Positions 11,021 to 19,397 of a stretch of DNA of 64,000 nt are shown here, piece by piece. The stretch spans positions 11,549 to 75,548 of the forward strand of contig DEML01000112.1 of NCBI GenBank assembly GCA_002359185.1, given 5' to 3'. Within the stretch, counting starts at the first letter, position 1. The number at the start of each line of letters is the position of its first letter. Both the position numbers and the translations under genes were made by a program. The notes under the pieces were generated by a model. It saw only the letters and a program-made list of their open reading frames with translations, was not told the origin of the DNA and did no database searches. The stretch comes from Planctomycetaceae bacterium UBA2671 (lineage in GTDB: Bacteria; Planctomycetota; Planctomycetia; Planctomycetales; Planctomycetaceae).

Positions 11021-11815
11021 ATGTCCAATTCCTCCTCCGCTCCAGCCTCTTTGAAATCGCGGCTTGCTAATGGAGAACGCGTTAATGTGTTTGCGGTAGG
11101 CCGTTCTTTCCATCCGAATCAAATTGAGATGTACGGCTTGCAGGTAGGGTTTGCTGGTTTCTGGATCGATCATGAACATTCTGGATTTACGATTGATCAA
11201 ATCGAATCAGCGACGCGTGCCGGTCGTGCGTGTGGATTGGATTCCTTTGTTCGTGTGGCTCCGACCGACTACGCTCTCGTGACACGCTGCCTGGAATCCG
11301 GCGCTGGTGGTGTAATGGCCGCACAGATTTCTTCACCAGAACAGGCAGAAGCATTTGTTCAATGGGCAAAGTTCGCCCCGAGAGGACACCGCGGACTCAA
11401 CGGTGGTGGATTCGACGGAAAGTTCGGTATGACACCAGCAGCGGAGTTCTGCCGTCAATCAAATGAAAATTCCTTTGTTGCAATTCAAATTGAAACCGTT
11501 GCGGCAGTCGAATGTTGTGAAGAGATTGCGGCAATTGACGGAGTCGATCATCTCTTCATCGGCCCTGCCGATTTGAGTCAGGCTTATGGAATCACAGGTC
11601 AGTCTATGCACCCCACTTTAATTGAAGCTGTCTCTCGCGTTTCCGCTGCCTGCAAAGCCCAAAACAAGACATTTGGAGCAGTCACCTTCACTCCAGAACA
11701 TGCTTCAATGCTTATAGAAAAGGGCTGTCGCCTCATTTCGATGACTTCGGATGTCTACACCTTTCAAGCAGGAATCATAGCAACCAAAGATAAATTCCGA
11801 AATTTATTTTCATAA
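11021..11815 (+). CDS. HpcH/HpaI-type aldolase
   Basis: A 264-residue class II aldolase of the HpcH/HpaI (2-keto-3-deoxy sugar acid or 2,4-dihydroxy-hept-2-ene-1,7-dioate) group; these cleave 2-keto-4-hydroxy acids to pyruvate and an aldehyde with a divalent metal. The TIM-barrel landmarks are visible: [11 protein letters not shown] (catalytic His), SFVRVAPTD (Arg), [39 protein letters not shown] (metal Glu) and [14 protein letters not shown] (metal Asp). It has no signal peptide, so it acts in the cytoplasm, unlike its upstream neighbours. The last gene of the run that begins with the sigma factor, it may process sugar acids released from a polysaccharide; the exact substrate cannot be read from the sequence. 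No gene symbol is assigned. Confidence 0.85.
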   Translation: MSNSSSAPASLKSRLANGERVNVFAVGRSFHPNQIEMYGLQVGFAGFWIDHEHSGFTIDQIESATRAGRACGLDSFVRVAPTDYALVTRCLESGAGGVMAAQISSPEQAEAFVQWAKFAPRGHRGLNGGGFDGKFGMTPAAEFCRQSNENSFVAIQIETVAAVECCEEIAAIDGVDHLFIGPADLSQAYGITGQSMHPTLIEAVSRVSAACKAQNKTFGAVTFTPEHASMLIEKGCRLISMTSDVYTFQAGIIATKDKFRNLFS

Positions 11816-12937
11816 AGCTCAGTGTTAATTACTAATCTGCGTGCTTCCGCAGAAAACACCGTGATTATCAGTATTAATTGCTCATACGAGCTGAGAATGC
11901 AATTGAACTGAATTACTATCTGCTGAAGCCGATAGGTTTTGGGCCGTGAGCTTCGGACTGAAGTCCTTTCACTCACATGTCAGGTTAAAATTTTATTACC
12001 CTTGGATCAAGTCGACCCCATATCAAAAATGAACTAATGGTTTCGCCTGAAGTCGAGAATTATAGACCCATCGCAAGTACAATAATTTATTATAATTCAG
12101 CAATATGCTTAGTTATCATATTAATGAATGTTTTATGCCTGGTGTATTAAATCTAACCCCTCCGGTACAATTCATCCGATCTGTGATCCAGAATTCGATA
12201 CAAAGTAAATTGCAAAGTCGATGAGAAATACCAGCTCACTTTTGGAAGCTCAGGTGCAGAGAATTTTGCTTGTATTAAGCGGAGTGAATGCCTTTGAGCG
12301 TGAGAGAAATCAACAAATCGGGAGTTTGTGAGCTTTGCGTCTTGACTACTCAAGCCACCTTCCGCTCAAACGACCTGATCAATCCCCCCACGCATTTTCT
12401 GAACTCAACCTGATCAATCGAAATGTCGCCACTTCATCAGGTGCCTCTCGGATCGGTGGCAGGTGGCCACGTTCGCTCGGTATTGTAGTATTCCTAAACT
12501 AATTTTTCAGATAATTGAGATGCTTCTTCCCAAACACAATGAACTTATTGAGGCACTCCATTTTGACCGTTTCACTAATCCGCTCGCAGCCGTTTTGAAA
12601 AGCTAAAGAATGACGTAAGGCATTGCTATTTAAACAATTAGACCGCCTTCACCATAAGCAGCATTTCATCTATGGAACCAAGTGCGAGATGAGATTGACT
12701 CCAAAACACTAGCCCTCTGGCGGCGAAAACCCGTTTTAGAGCAGAGACTTTGTTGGATTTGATCAGTTGCTTCAACTCGATTCATAATAATGAACATGCC
12801 TTATTCATCTTCAGTTGTGTAGATTAGCATTTTTGAGTTAACTCCTATGGCCCAAAAATGCCAGATCCAATAAGATCCTTGCTACGTCGTATGAAGCTGT
12901 TGTTTAAATTCCTTTCATGCGAGCAAAGGATTGTTTT
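11816..12937. other. 1.1-kb AT-rich intergenic region ahead of the glycan island
   Basis: I find no gene, complete or broken, in these 1.1 kb. The composition is AT-rich and every frame is short. It contains a two-part hairpin (listed separately) and, at 12399-12420, a stretch resembling 30488-30510 (CTGAACTCAACC followed by GATNAATC). The last 100 bases must carry the promoter of the 2,3-dehydratase gene. The region forms a clear border between the cytochrome operon and the glycan island. Confidence 0.4.
11946..11976. terminator. Two-part hairpin, possible terminator
   Basis: GTGAG (11946-11950) pairs with CTCAC (11972-11976), and inside it GGACT (11955-11959) pairs with AGTCC (11962-11966), giving two 5-bp stems separated by an internal loop of 4 and 5 bases. 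It lies 130 bases after the aldolase stop. No T-run follows, so Rho-independent termination is uncertain. Confidence 0.3.
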
Positions 12938-14314
12938 ATGAAGATGGCATTTAAAAATATGGCATCGAGTTCTGAATTAAATTTGGGCTGGAGTGTTAAG
13001 CAGCTTCTGGACTGGCGGGAAGTGGAATCGAATCGCTCCCGGCTTCAGGTACAGGAAATCAAATTATCACAGTCTGGAGAATGGCAACTCGATTCCACTT
13101 GCTCGATTTCGCATCATTCCCAGCGATATTTTCGCATGGTCGGGATGAATTATTTCGACATTCCGAGAAAACAACGCCTGACTCAACCAATGATTGATCA
13201 GCCGGAAGTCGGGATGTTGTGTTTTCTCGTCTCCAGACAATTCGGTGGCTGGAAGATTCTTCTGCAGGCCAAAGCAGAGCCTGGAAATGTGAATGGAGTG
13301 CAATTTGCACCGTCGATTCAGGCAACATGCAGTAACTATCAGCGGGTCCATCAAGGCGAACCAGTGCCGTATCTGGATTATGCACTGAAATCGGATTTCA
13401 GGCTCTATGATCAATTGCAATCGGAACAAAACAGCCGTTTTTTGTGTAAACGAAATTGCAATCGTGTCGTTAAAGTTTCGGAGACTTTTCCGACCGCAGA
13501 TTCTGCCTATCAATGGGTGCCACTCAATCAGTTGTTTCCTGTGTTGGCCCAGAGTCATGTCATCAATACCGACGCCCGCTCGGTGCTGGCCTGCTGGCTA
13601 TTATCCAATCCGGATATTCTTTCAAAATCAAAATTAAGGCAGGGGGAATTACAACTGTTGAACTCCCTCGTTGCAGATCGTCCTCTGCATGATTTGGGAG
13701 ATTTGCAGCATTGGCTGGACAGTCTCAATGCGAAATGGAAGCTGGATCGTCAACAAATTCCCATTACAGAACTGGGGGGTTCCTGGAATTGGGATGACGG
13801 CAATTTGACCTCCCATAATCATGCATTTTCGGTTCGTCAAATAGCCGTACAATGTCAAACACGTGAAAATCCAGCTTGGGATCAACCGATTATTGCTGCC
13901 AATAAACCGACAAATTTGACGACGGTTGTTTCTATGATTAATGGTTCGTTGCATCTATTGCTGCAGGCTCGACTTGAAGCAGGAAATCGTGATGGATTTG
14001 AACTGACGACCACTATTCAAGCAGAATCGATCGAGGCTCAATCTGTTGAAGAATCAAAGTATGCAGAGAATTTGCCATCGGTAACGACTTCGCTACTTCG
14101 ATTTGCGAACTCCGAGGAGGGTGGGCGGTTCGATCAGTGCATCAGCGAATACGAAATTCTCTGGGCTGAAGCGAATGATGTGCTGGAAAGTCCTTTTCAT
14201 CGCTGGGTTTCCCTTTCTCAGATTTCAGGCTGGCTGAAAAAGACGAATTTCATCACCAATGAATTGAGAAGTACACTCTCGGCTCTGTTGGCGATCGAGT
14301 TTTCAGATGCGTAA
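12938..14314 (+). CDS. NDP-hexose 2,3-dehydratase
   Basis: About 458 residues, the full length of the family that includes EvaA, TylX3 and OleV, which remove the 2-hydroxyl from NDP-4-keto-6-deoxyhexoses on the way to 2-deoxysugars. The protein is an internal duplication, as expected. The first half has QPMIDQPEVGMLCFLV, LLQAKAEPGNVNGVQFAPSI, QATCSNYQRVHQG, LQSEQNSRFLCKRNCNRVV and INTDARSVLACWLL; the second has WDQPIIAANKP, LLQARLEAGNRDGFELTTTI, NSEEGGRFDQCI and FITNELRSTLSALL. ATG 12938 is chosen because AAAGGA sits 7 bases before it; ATG 12917 is an alternative. A glycosyltransferase follows 9 bases later. No 4,6-dehydratase, nucleotidyltransferase or 3-ketoreductase is in the window, so the pathway must be completed elsewhere. 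No symbol is given. Confidence 0.9.
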   Translation: MKMAFKNMASSSELNLGWSVKQLLDWREVESNRSRLQVQEIKLSQSGEWQLDSTCSISHHSQRYFRMVGMNYFDIPRKQRLTQPMIDQPEVGMLCFLVSRQFGGWKILLQAKAEPGNVNGVQFAPSIQATCSNYQRVHQGEPVPYLDYALKSDFRLYDQLQSEQNSRFLCKRNCNRVVKVSETFPTADSAYQWVPLNQLFPVLAQSHVINTDARSVLACWLLSNPDILSKSKLRQGELQLLNSLVADRPLHDLGDLQHWLDSLNAKWKLDRQQIPITELGGSWNWDDGNLTSHNHAFSVRQIAVQCQTRENPAWDQPIIAANKPTNLTTVVSMINGSLHLLLQARLEAGNRDGFELTTTIQAESIEAQSVEESKYAENLPSVTTSLLRFANSEEGGRFDQCISEYEILWAEANDVLESPFHRWVSLSQISGWLKKTNFITNELRSTLSALLAIEFSDA

Positions 14315-14323
14315 GGAAAACGC

Positions 14324-15733
14324 ATGAATGATTCTCCACTCGTCTCCATCGTCATGGCCTCCTACAACCATGCAGAATATATAGGAGCCGCCATCGACAG
14401 TGTCCTCGCTCAGGATTATTCCAACTGGGAATTGCTGATTGTCGATGATGCTTCCACCGATTCGACGCGAGAGGTATTAATTAAATATGCTGATCCTCGA
14501 ATAAAACCGTATTACTTTTCGATCAATCGGCAGGATCATCCTCGGAATTATGCATTAAAGATTGCTCGTGGAAAATATGTTGCATTTCTGAATTCAGACG
14601 ACCTTTTTTTACCTGGTAAGCTTTCAAAACAGGCTAAATATCTTGATTCACACTCTGCTACGGGAGCTGTTTTTAGTCACACAAAATGTATCGATGAAAA
14701 TGGGGCTGACCATCAATCCCATCCGCTACAAGAATTATTTCAACAACCGAATCGCACGCGGCACGAATGGCTGAGATGGTTCTTTCATTATGGGAATGCT
14801 CTCTGCTTTTCGAGTGCCATGGTGCGCGTTTCAGCGATTTCTTTGGATTCCACATCTTGGTTTAATCCCAGTCTAATCCAGGTTGCTGACTGGGATCTGT
14901 GGATCAGAATATGTCTGGAAAATGAAATCTGGATCATTCCTGAACACTTAACCGCAACACGTGTGCTTCCTGCTCGCCAAAATTTGAGTGCGGATTCTGT
15001 CTCGAATCGAAATCGAAGTCAGTTGGAAATTCCCTCTGTTTATCAGAACTTCTTCTCACGTAGTGCACTAACAGAAGCGAATGAGATATTTCCGGAACTT
15101 CATGATTTGCTGCCATGTGATTCAACTGTATGGCGGCATTATTTGATTTGCTATTTTGCCAGTTGCCATGGAAGTCAGGAATTACGACGAATTGGATATC
15201 AGGAGATGCAAAAACTGCTGTCCGATGATTCCACAGTGGAATTGTTGAAAGAAGAGAACCCGAGGCTGATGCGGAATTTCTTTTTGACGGCTGCTTCTGC
15301 AGGATTACAACCCCAGGCTGAACCCACGCATTGGGTTTTTTATGTACCGAATGAAACAGGTGCCTATGGTGAAGAATATGCTCACGGATTCTGGAGAGAA
15401 TTTGACAGACAAACTGTCAGTTTCAGTATTCCCAAACCATCACATCCGGGAAGTATTCGAATTGATCCCAGTGATGAACCGATCACTTTTCAGCTCCGGG
15501 GGCTGAGAATCTATTCGCAGTTGACAGGAGAAATCATTTGGGAACTTGGGGCTGATACGTTCAATCAACTCATGGTCAGTCGGAAGGTTAAATTTACGCA
15601 AAAGAATAATTACTGGATTTTTCATTCCAGAAAGCCAGATCCACACTTAATTCTCCCCGATTTGGATTTTCCAAACATCGCAGGGAAGTGGCTGGATTTT
15701 GAGATGGATTTGACTCGAGAAATCGATCTATAA
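14324..15733 (+). CDS. GT2-family glycosyltransferase
   Basis: A 469-residue protein with an N-terminal GT-A fold of family 2: VSIVMASYNHAEYIGAAIDS, ELLIVDDASTDST, a nucleotide-binding stretch NYALKIARGKYVAFLNSDD with the metal-binding DXD-like S-D-D near residue 91, and the acceptor-side VADWDLWIRI near 190. The last 200 residues match no family I recognise and contain no transmembrane segment, so the enzyme is probably cytosolic and acts on a membrane-bound acceptor. A perfect AAGGA lies 6 bases before the ATG and overlaps the stop of the 2,3-dehydratase gene, which implies translational coupling; the enzyme is therefore the best candidate to transfer the unusual sugar. Donor and linkage unknown. 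Confidence 0.85.
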   Translation: MNDSPLVSIVMASYNHAEYIGAAIDSVLAQDYSNWELLIVDDASTDSTREVLIKYADPRIKPYYFSINRQDHPRNYALKIARGKYVAFLNSDDLFLPGKLSKQAKYLDSHSATGAVFSHTKCIDENGADHQSHPLQELFQQPNRTRHEWLRWFFHYGNALCFSSAMVRVSAISLDSTSWFNPSLIQVADWDLWIRICLENEIWIIPEHLTATRVLPARQNLSADSVSNRNRSQLEIPSVYQNFFSRSALTEANEIFPELHDLLPCDSTVWRHYLICYFASCHGSQELRRIGYQEMQKLLSDDSTVELLKEENPRLMRNFFLTAASAGLQPQAEPTHWVFYVPNETGAYGEEYAHGFWREFDRQTVSFSIPKPSHPGSIRIDPSDEPITFQLRGLRIYSQLTGEIIWELGADTFNQLMVSRKVKFTQKNNYWIFHSRKPDPHLILPDLDFPNIAGKWLDFEMDLTREIDL

Positions 15734-15882
15734 ACGTCCTCGATTGTCAACAGAAAATCTACTTGTGTAATTTTGACAACTCCGTTAAATTCTCACCAAA
15801 AATGAAACTCTTCGATCGTGAGCACGGCAGGGAGTCCTTGCAGAACGACTGAATATTGATAAAAGATTGAGGGATCGATCGC

Positions 15883-18084
15883 ATGGGAAAACCTGTTGGC
15901 TTCGCACGTTTCTGGAATCAGGTGCGGTTTTTCTATAAACAATCCCCACTGCAAAAATATGGGAAGCAGATCGAAAACTTCTTCCGACAAATGAGGAAAC
16001 GAAAGCCGGGCTCAGCTGAAGAATTTGTTTGGAATGTTCCAATTCCTACAGAGATGAATCCGCAAAATGCTCTGGACTATGCGGCTCGTTTGCATTTGAA
16101 TGCTTTTCTGACCAGTTCATCTCAACTGGTGTTCCCCACTTCGGAGAATCCTGCAGTATCCATCATATTGGTCCTCTACAATCGGGCAGAACTAACATTT
16201 CAATGCCTGCAGTCGATTCTGGCGTCCGTTAAGACATCAATGGAAGTCGTCATTTATGATAATGGATCGAATGATCTGACCAATTCGCTACTCGATCGAC
16301 TTGAGAATGTCGTCGTGATACGTGGAAAAGAGAACATCGGGTATGTGCAGGCTGTAAATCGAGCAGCAGAAGCTTCACAGGGCACGTATCTGTTATTACT
16401 CAACAACGATACCCAACTGATTAGTGGTGCGATTGAAACAGGCATTGAAGATCTGGAATCAGACCCCACCATTGGTGGTGTTGGTGCTCGATTAATACTT
16501 CCCGATGGATTGCTTCAGGAAGCTGGATCTATTATCTGGTCAGATGGTTCGACTCAGGGGTATTGTCGAGGAAAATCTGCAGAGCACTATGAAGCCATGT
16601 TCTTGCGGACGGTCGATTACTGCTCGGCAGCCTTCTGGTTAATGCGACGCAACGTTTTTGAACAGTTCGGAGGATTTGACGAGGGGTTTTCACCAGCCTA
16701 TTACGAAGAGGTCGATCTTTGCAGTCGGATGAATCAGGCAGGATTGCGACAGGTTTATGATCCACGAATTGTGGTTTTGCACTATGAGTTTGCAAGTTCC
16801 AAATCCGCCGATGCAGCAATCAAACTGCAGGTCGCTCATCGAACCCGATTCGTTTCGAGAAATCAAAACTATCTGTCACAACAATTTTCAAAGGCTCCAG
16901 GAAATATTCTTGCGGCTAGAACTTCTCACCAGAGAAATCGCCGAATATTGATGATTGAGGATCGTATTCCACATCCGGAATTGGGGTCCGGGTTTCCTCG
17001 GTCTAATTTGATGCTGCATTGTCTCGTAGAACTTGGCTACGAAGTGACTTTGTTTGCTGCGGTTAACTTCAAGGAAAACTGGAACACAGCCTATCGAGAT
17101 ATACCTCACTCAGTAGAAATCGTGCAGGGGCAGGATGCTCCTTCCATAGCCGATTTTCTGATCGAGCGACAAAATCACTATAGGGCAGTCATCATCAGCC
17201 GACCTCATAATATGGAAAACATAAATCATATATTGACCAACAGGCCTGATCTCTTGTCTGGAACAAAGCTTGTTTATGACGCGGAGGCGATATTTTCGAT
17301 TCGGGAAATTGAGAGATTACGCTTAGCTGGAGTCAATGTATCCGAACAGAAGCGTCTTGAGATGTTAAATGCTGAATTACAGATAGCCGAGAAGGCCGAT
17401 TCTATTTTGGCAGTCAGTGAAGGAGAGGCACAGTTATTCCGCGACTTGGGGAAGGAAGTCCATGTACTCAGTCATGCAATTCCAAAACCTGCATACAAAC
17501 CAGAAATTTCATCTCGACAGGGCTTGTTGTTTGTAGGAGCCGTCCACGATGTCGGGAGCCCTAATGCGAAATCACTTGTCTGGCTATGTGAAGAAATCCT
17601 ACCTGCAATTAAAGCACAGTCAGGACGTTTTCCTTCCATGACGATCGCAGGCATGATGCTGGAGCAAACGCAAGCCTATTGTCGAACGAAACAATGTAAC
17701 GTCCTGGGTCGAGTCGATGATTTGAGTGAAGTGTATCAGTCGGCTCGTGTATTTGTGGCTCCGACACAATTTGCTGCTGGGATCCCCTTAAAGATCATTG
17801 AAGCCGCTGCCCACGGGGTTCCTGTTGTTGCAACCAGTGTGCTGGCAAATCAACTTGGGTGGACTCATGGATGTGAATTGCTCGTTGCAGATTCTCCAGA
17901 GGAGTTTGCAGTGTGTTGTCTGAAATTGCAGCAGAACGACACGCTATGGAGTAATATTCAGAATGAAGCCCTCAGGGCCGTGGAAAGAGATTATTCAAAA
18001 TCTGCAATCCTGAAATCGCTGCAATTAGTGCTTACTGATGTCTCTGAAAAATCAGTTGAAAATCGCGTCGTCAAAGTTGCTTGA
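15883..18084 (+). CDS. Fused GT2-GT4 glycosyltransferase
   Basis: A 733-residue protein with two glycosyltransferase modules. Residues about 85-330 are GT2: VSIILVLYNRAELTFQCLQS, VVIYDNGSNDLT, ENIGYVQAVNRAAEAS, LLLLNNDTQ (DXD region), and the acceptor part FGGFDEGFSPAYYEEVDLCS. Residues about 345-720 are a GT-B family 4 type module: RILMIEDRIPHPELGSGFPR, LVYDAEAIFSIREIERLRLAG, GLLFVGAVHDVGSPN, IAGMMLEQTQAYC, NVLGRVDDLSEVYQSARVFV and FAAGIPLKIIEAAAHGVPVV with the donor-binding E-A-A. One chain could add two successive sugars, a design seen in O-antigen and teichoic-like polymer synthesis. It lies 150 bases after the previous transferase in the same direction. No membrane span is evident. Confidence 0.88.
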   Translation: MGKPVGFARFWNQVRFFYKQSPLQKYGKQIENFFRQMRKRKPGSAEEFVWNVPIPTEMNPQNALDYAARLHLNAFLTSSSQLVFPTSENPAVSIILVLYNRAELTFQCLQSILASVKTSMEVVIYDNGSNDLTNSLLDRLENVVVIRGKENIGYVQAVNRAAEASQGTYLLLLNNDTQLISGAIETGIEDLESDPTIGGVGARLILPDGLLQEAGSIIWSDGSTQGYCRGKSAEHYEAMFLRTVDYCSAAFWLMRRNVFEQFGGFDEGFSPAYYEEVDLCSRMNQAGLRQVYDPRIVVLHYEFASSKSADAAIKLQVAHRTRFVSRNQNYLSQQFSKAPGNILAARTSHQRNRRILMIEDRIPHPELGSGFPRSNLMLHCLVELGYEVTLFAAVNFKENWNTAYRDIPHSVEIVQGQDAPSIADFLIERQNHYRAVIISRPHNMENINHILTNRPDLLSGTKLVYDAEAIFSIREIERLRLAGVNVSEQKRLEMLNAELQIAEKADSILAVSEGEAQLFRDLGKEVHVLSHAIPKPAYKPEISSRQGLLFVGAVHDVGSPNAKSLVWLCEEILPAIKAQSGRFPSMTIAGMMLEQTQAYCRTKQCNVLGRVDDLSEVYQSARVFVAPTQFAAGIPLKIIEAAAHGVPVVATSVLANQLGWTHGCELLVADSPEEFAVCCLKLQQNDTLWSNIQNEALRAVERDYSKSAILKSLQLVLTDVSEKSVENRVVKVA

Positions 18085-18160
18085 TCGCTGTTATCTGGGA
18101 AAGACTTACACAGCCTGGTAATTGGCCAACAAGGCAAAATTTCGTGATATTTGTTTGAAA

Positions 18161-19207
18161 TTACGCTTTGGCGACAGTTTCAGGCTCATTCTGAACTTTT
18201 TCAGATTTCTGCCCGGAATTCACGCCAATAAATTTCAGGAAATCCTGCGAAATCTGCTGACCGCTGTAGTACATCGAGAGTAATCGAGCGCGGGCATGAT
18301 CGATTGTCAGTTCAGGCTCTTCGAGACACTCCTGAAACGGCTGACCAGCTTTAAGATAGTGGCGAACGGCTGTGGAAGGCAGAATTCCCCATTTTCGTAG
18401 AAAACGGATGCGAGCCTGCTTAACATTTTTGCTTTTATGGCCGCGAATTCGCTTGGTACTTTGCTCGCCAAAATGGTAGACAAGGCTACGCGAAACCCCG
18501 TGAAATCGTCGACAGCCGCAGCCCCAGAGTTTCATCGAAAAATCGATATCAGAATAAAATCCAGGAGAAAACTCCTCGCTGTAGCCAAAAATCAGGTCCC
18601 ACCATTTGCGGTGGATACAACTGGGAGGCCAGGTGGCTCCACTCCAGTCTGCACGGAAGAATTTTCCTGCATGAAAGTCTTGGAGAAGCTGTGTCCCTGC
18701 AAATAATTCAATTTTGGTGCCATAATCGGCAACGATTGTGCTAGGTGATATTGCGTAAGACTGAATCATCGTCCCGGAAGCATAAGCGGGCTTTGTTGAA
18801 TCAGCCTGTTCGAGGGCTTCGACGAGGTGAAGGTCCCAATCGGGCAAGACGTACATGTCATCATTCAGATAGATAATGTAATCGGCTTCTGCTTTTTGAT
18901 AGGCTTGATTGATAGCCGAACAGATTCCGATATTTGACTGGGAGTACGTACAGGTAATCCCGTTTTCTGCGAGCCAATGCCGAGTTCCATCGGTCCCTTC
19001 GTTAACGTGTACGACAACCTGATGAGTGAGCCGGCTGTGTTCAGATATGCTTTCCAGGCAAATTTTGAGCTGACTGAGATTATTCCAGGAAGGAATCAAT
19101 ATGCTCACCTGCGGTCGCGAAAGGACAACTTTTTCAGGCTGGGTCGTATGAAAAATCAAGTCGGCTTCCTTGGATGACTGATAATTTTTGATCTTGGGCG
19201 TGAACAC
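18161..19207 (-). CDS. GT2-family glycosyltransferase
   Basis: A 348-residue GT2 enzyme. Motifs: VSILIPSWNNLSQLKICLES at about 33-52, VVVHVNEGTDGTRHWLAE, SNIGICSAINQAYQKAEADY, IIYLNDDMYVLPDWD with the metal-binding D-D, and an acceptor region FGYSEEFSPGFYSDIDFSMK. These are the standard elements of an inverting NDP-sugar transferase. The start is GTG at 19207; no strong ribosome site supports it, and an internal start is possible. It is transcribed against its neighbours, convergent with the fused transferase gene (76-base gap) and divergent from the ABC exporter gene (190-base gap), which probably holds promoters for both. It belongs functionally to the glycan island. Confidence 0.85.
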   Translation of the reverse strand: MFTPKIKNYQSSKEADLIFHTTQPEKVVLSRPQVSILIPSWNNLSQLKICLESISEHSRLTHQVVVHVNEGTDGTRHWLAENGITCTYSQSNIGICSAINQAYQKAEADYIIYLNDDMYVLPDWDLHLVEALEQADSTKPAYASGTMIQSYAISPSTIVADYGTKIELFAGTQLLQDFHAGKFFRADWSGATWPPSCIHRKWWDLIFGYSEEFSPGFYSDIDFSMKLWGCGCRRFHGVSRSLVYHFGEQSTKRIRGHKSKNVKQARIRFLRKWGILPSTAVRHYLKAGQPFQECLEEPELTIDHARARLLSMYYSGQQISQDFLKFIGVNSGQKSEKVQNEPETVAKA

Positions 19208-19397
19208 GTCCGATGTTACTATAAATAGAGGATTGAAACCAGATGATTTCCAAAGATCCTGGCATCAAAAACCTCTTGTATGAGTCGGTTTTATTTCAGA
19301 GTGATCTGCTGATAATCTCATTAAATATTAGAACAGCCGAAGGATTCGGTGAATTTTGGTATCACAGTGATTGTGATTCCCTCTGGAGCATTGCAGG

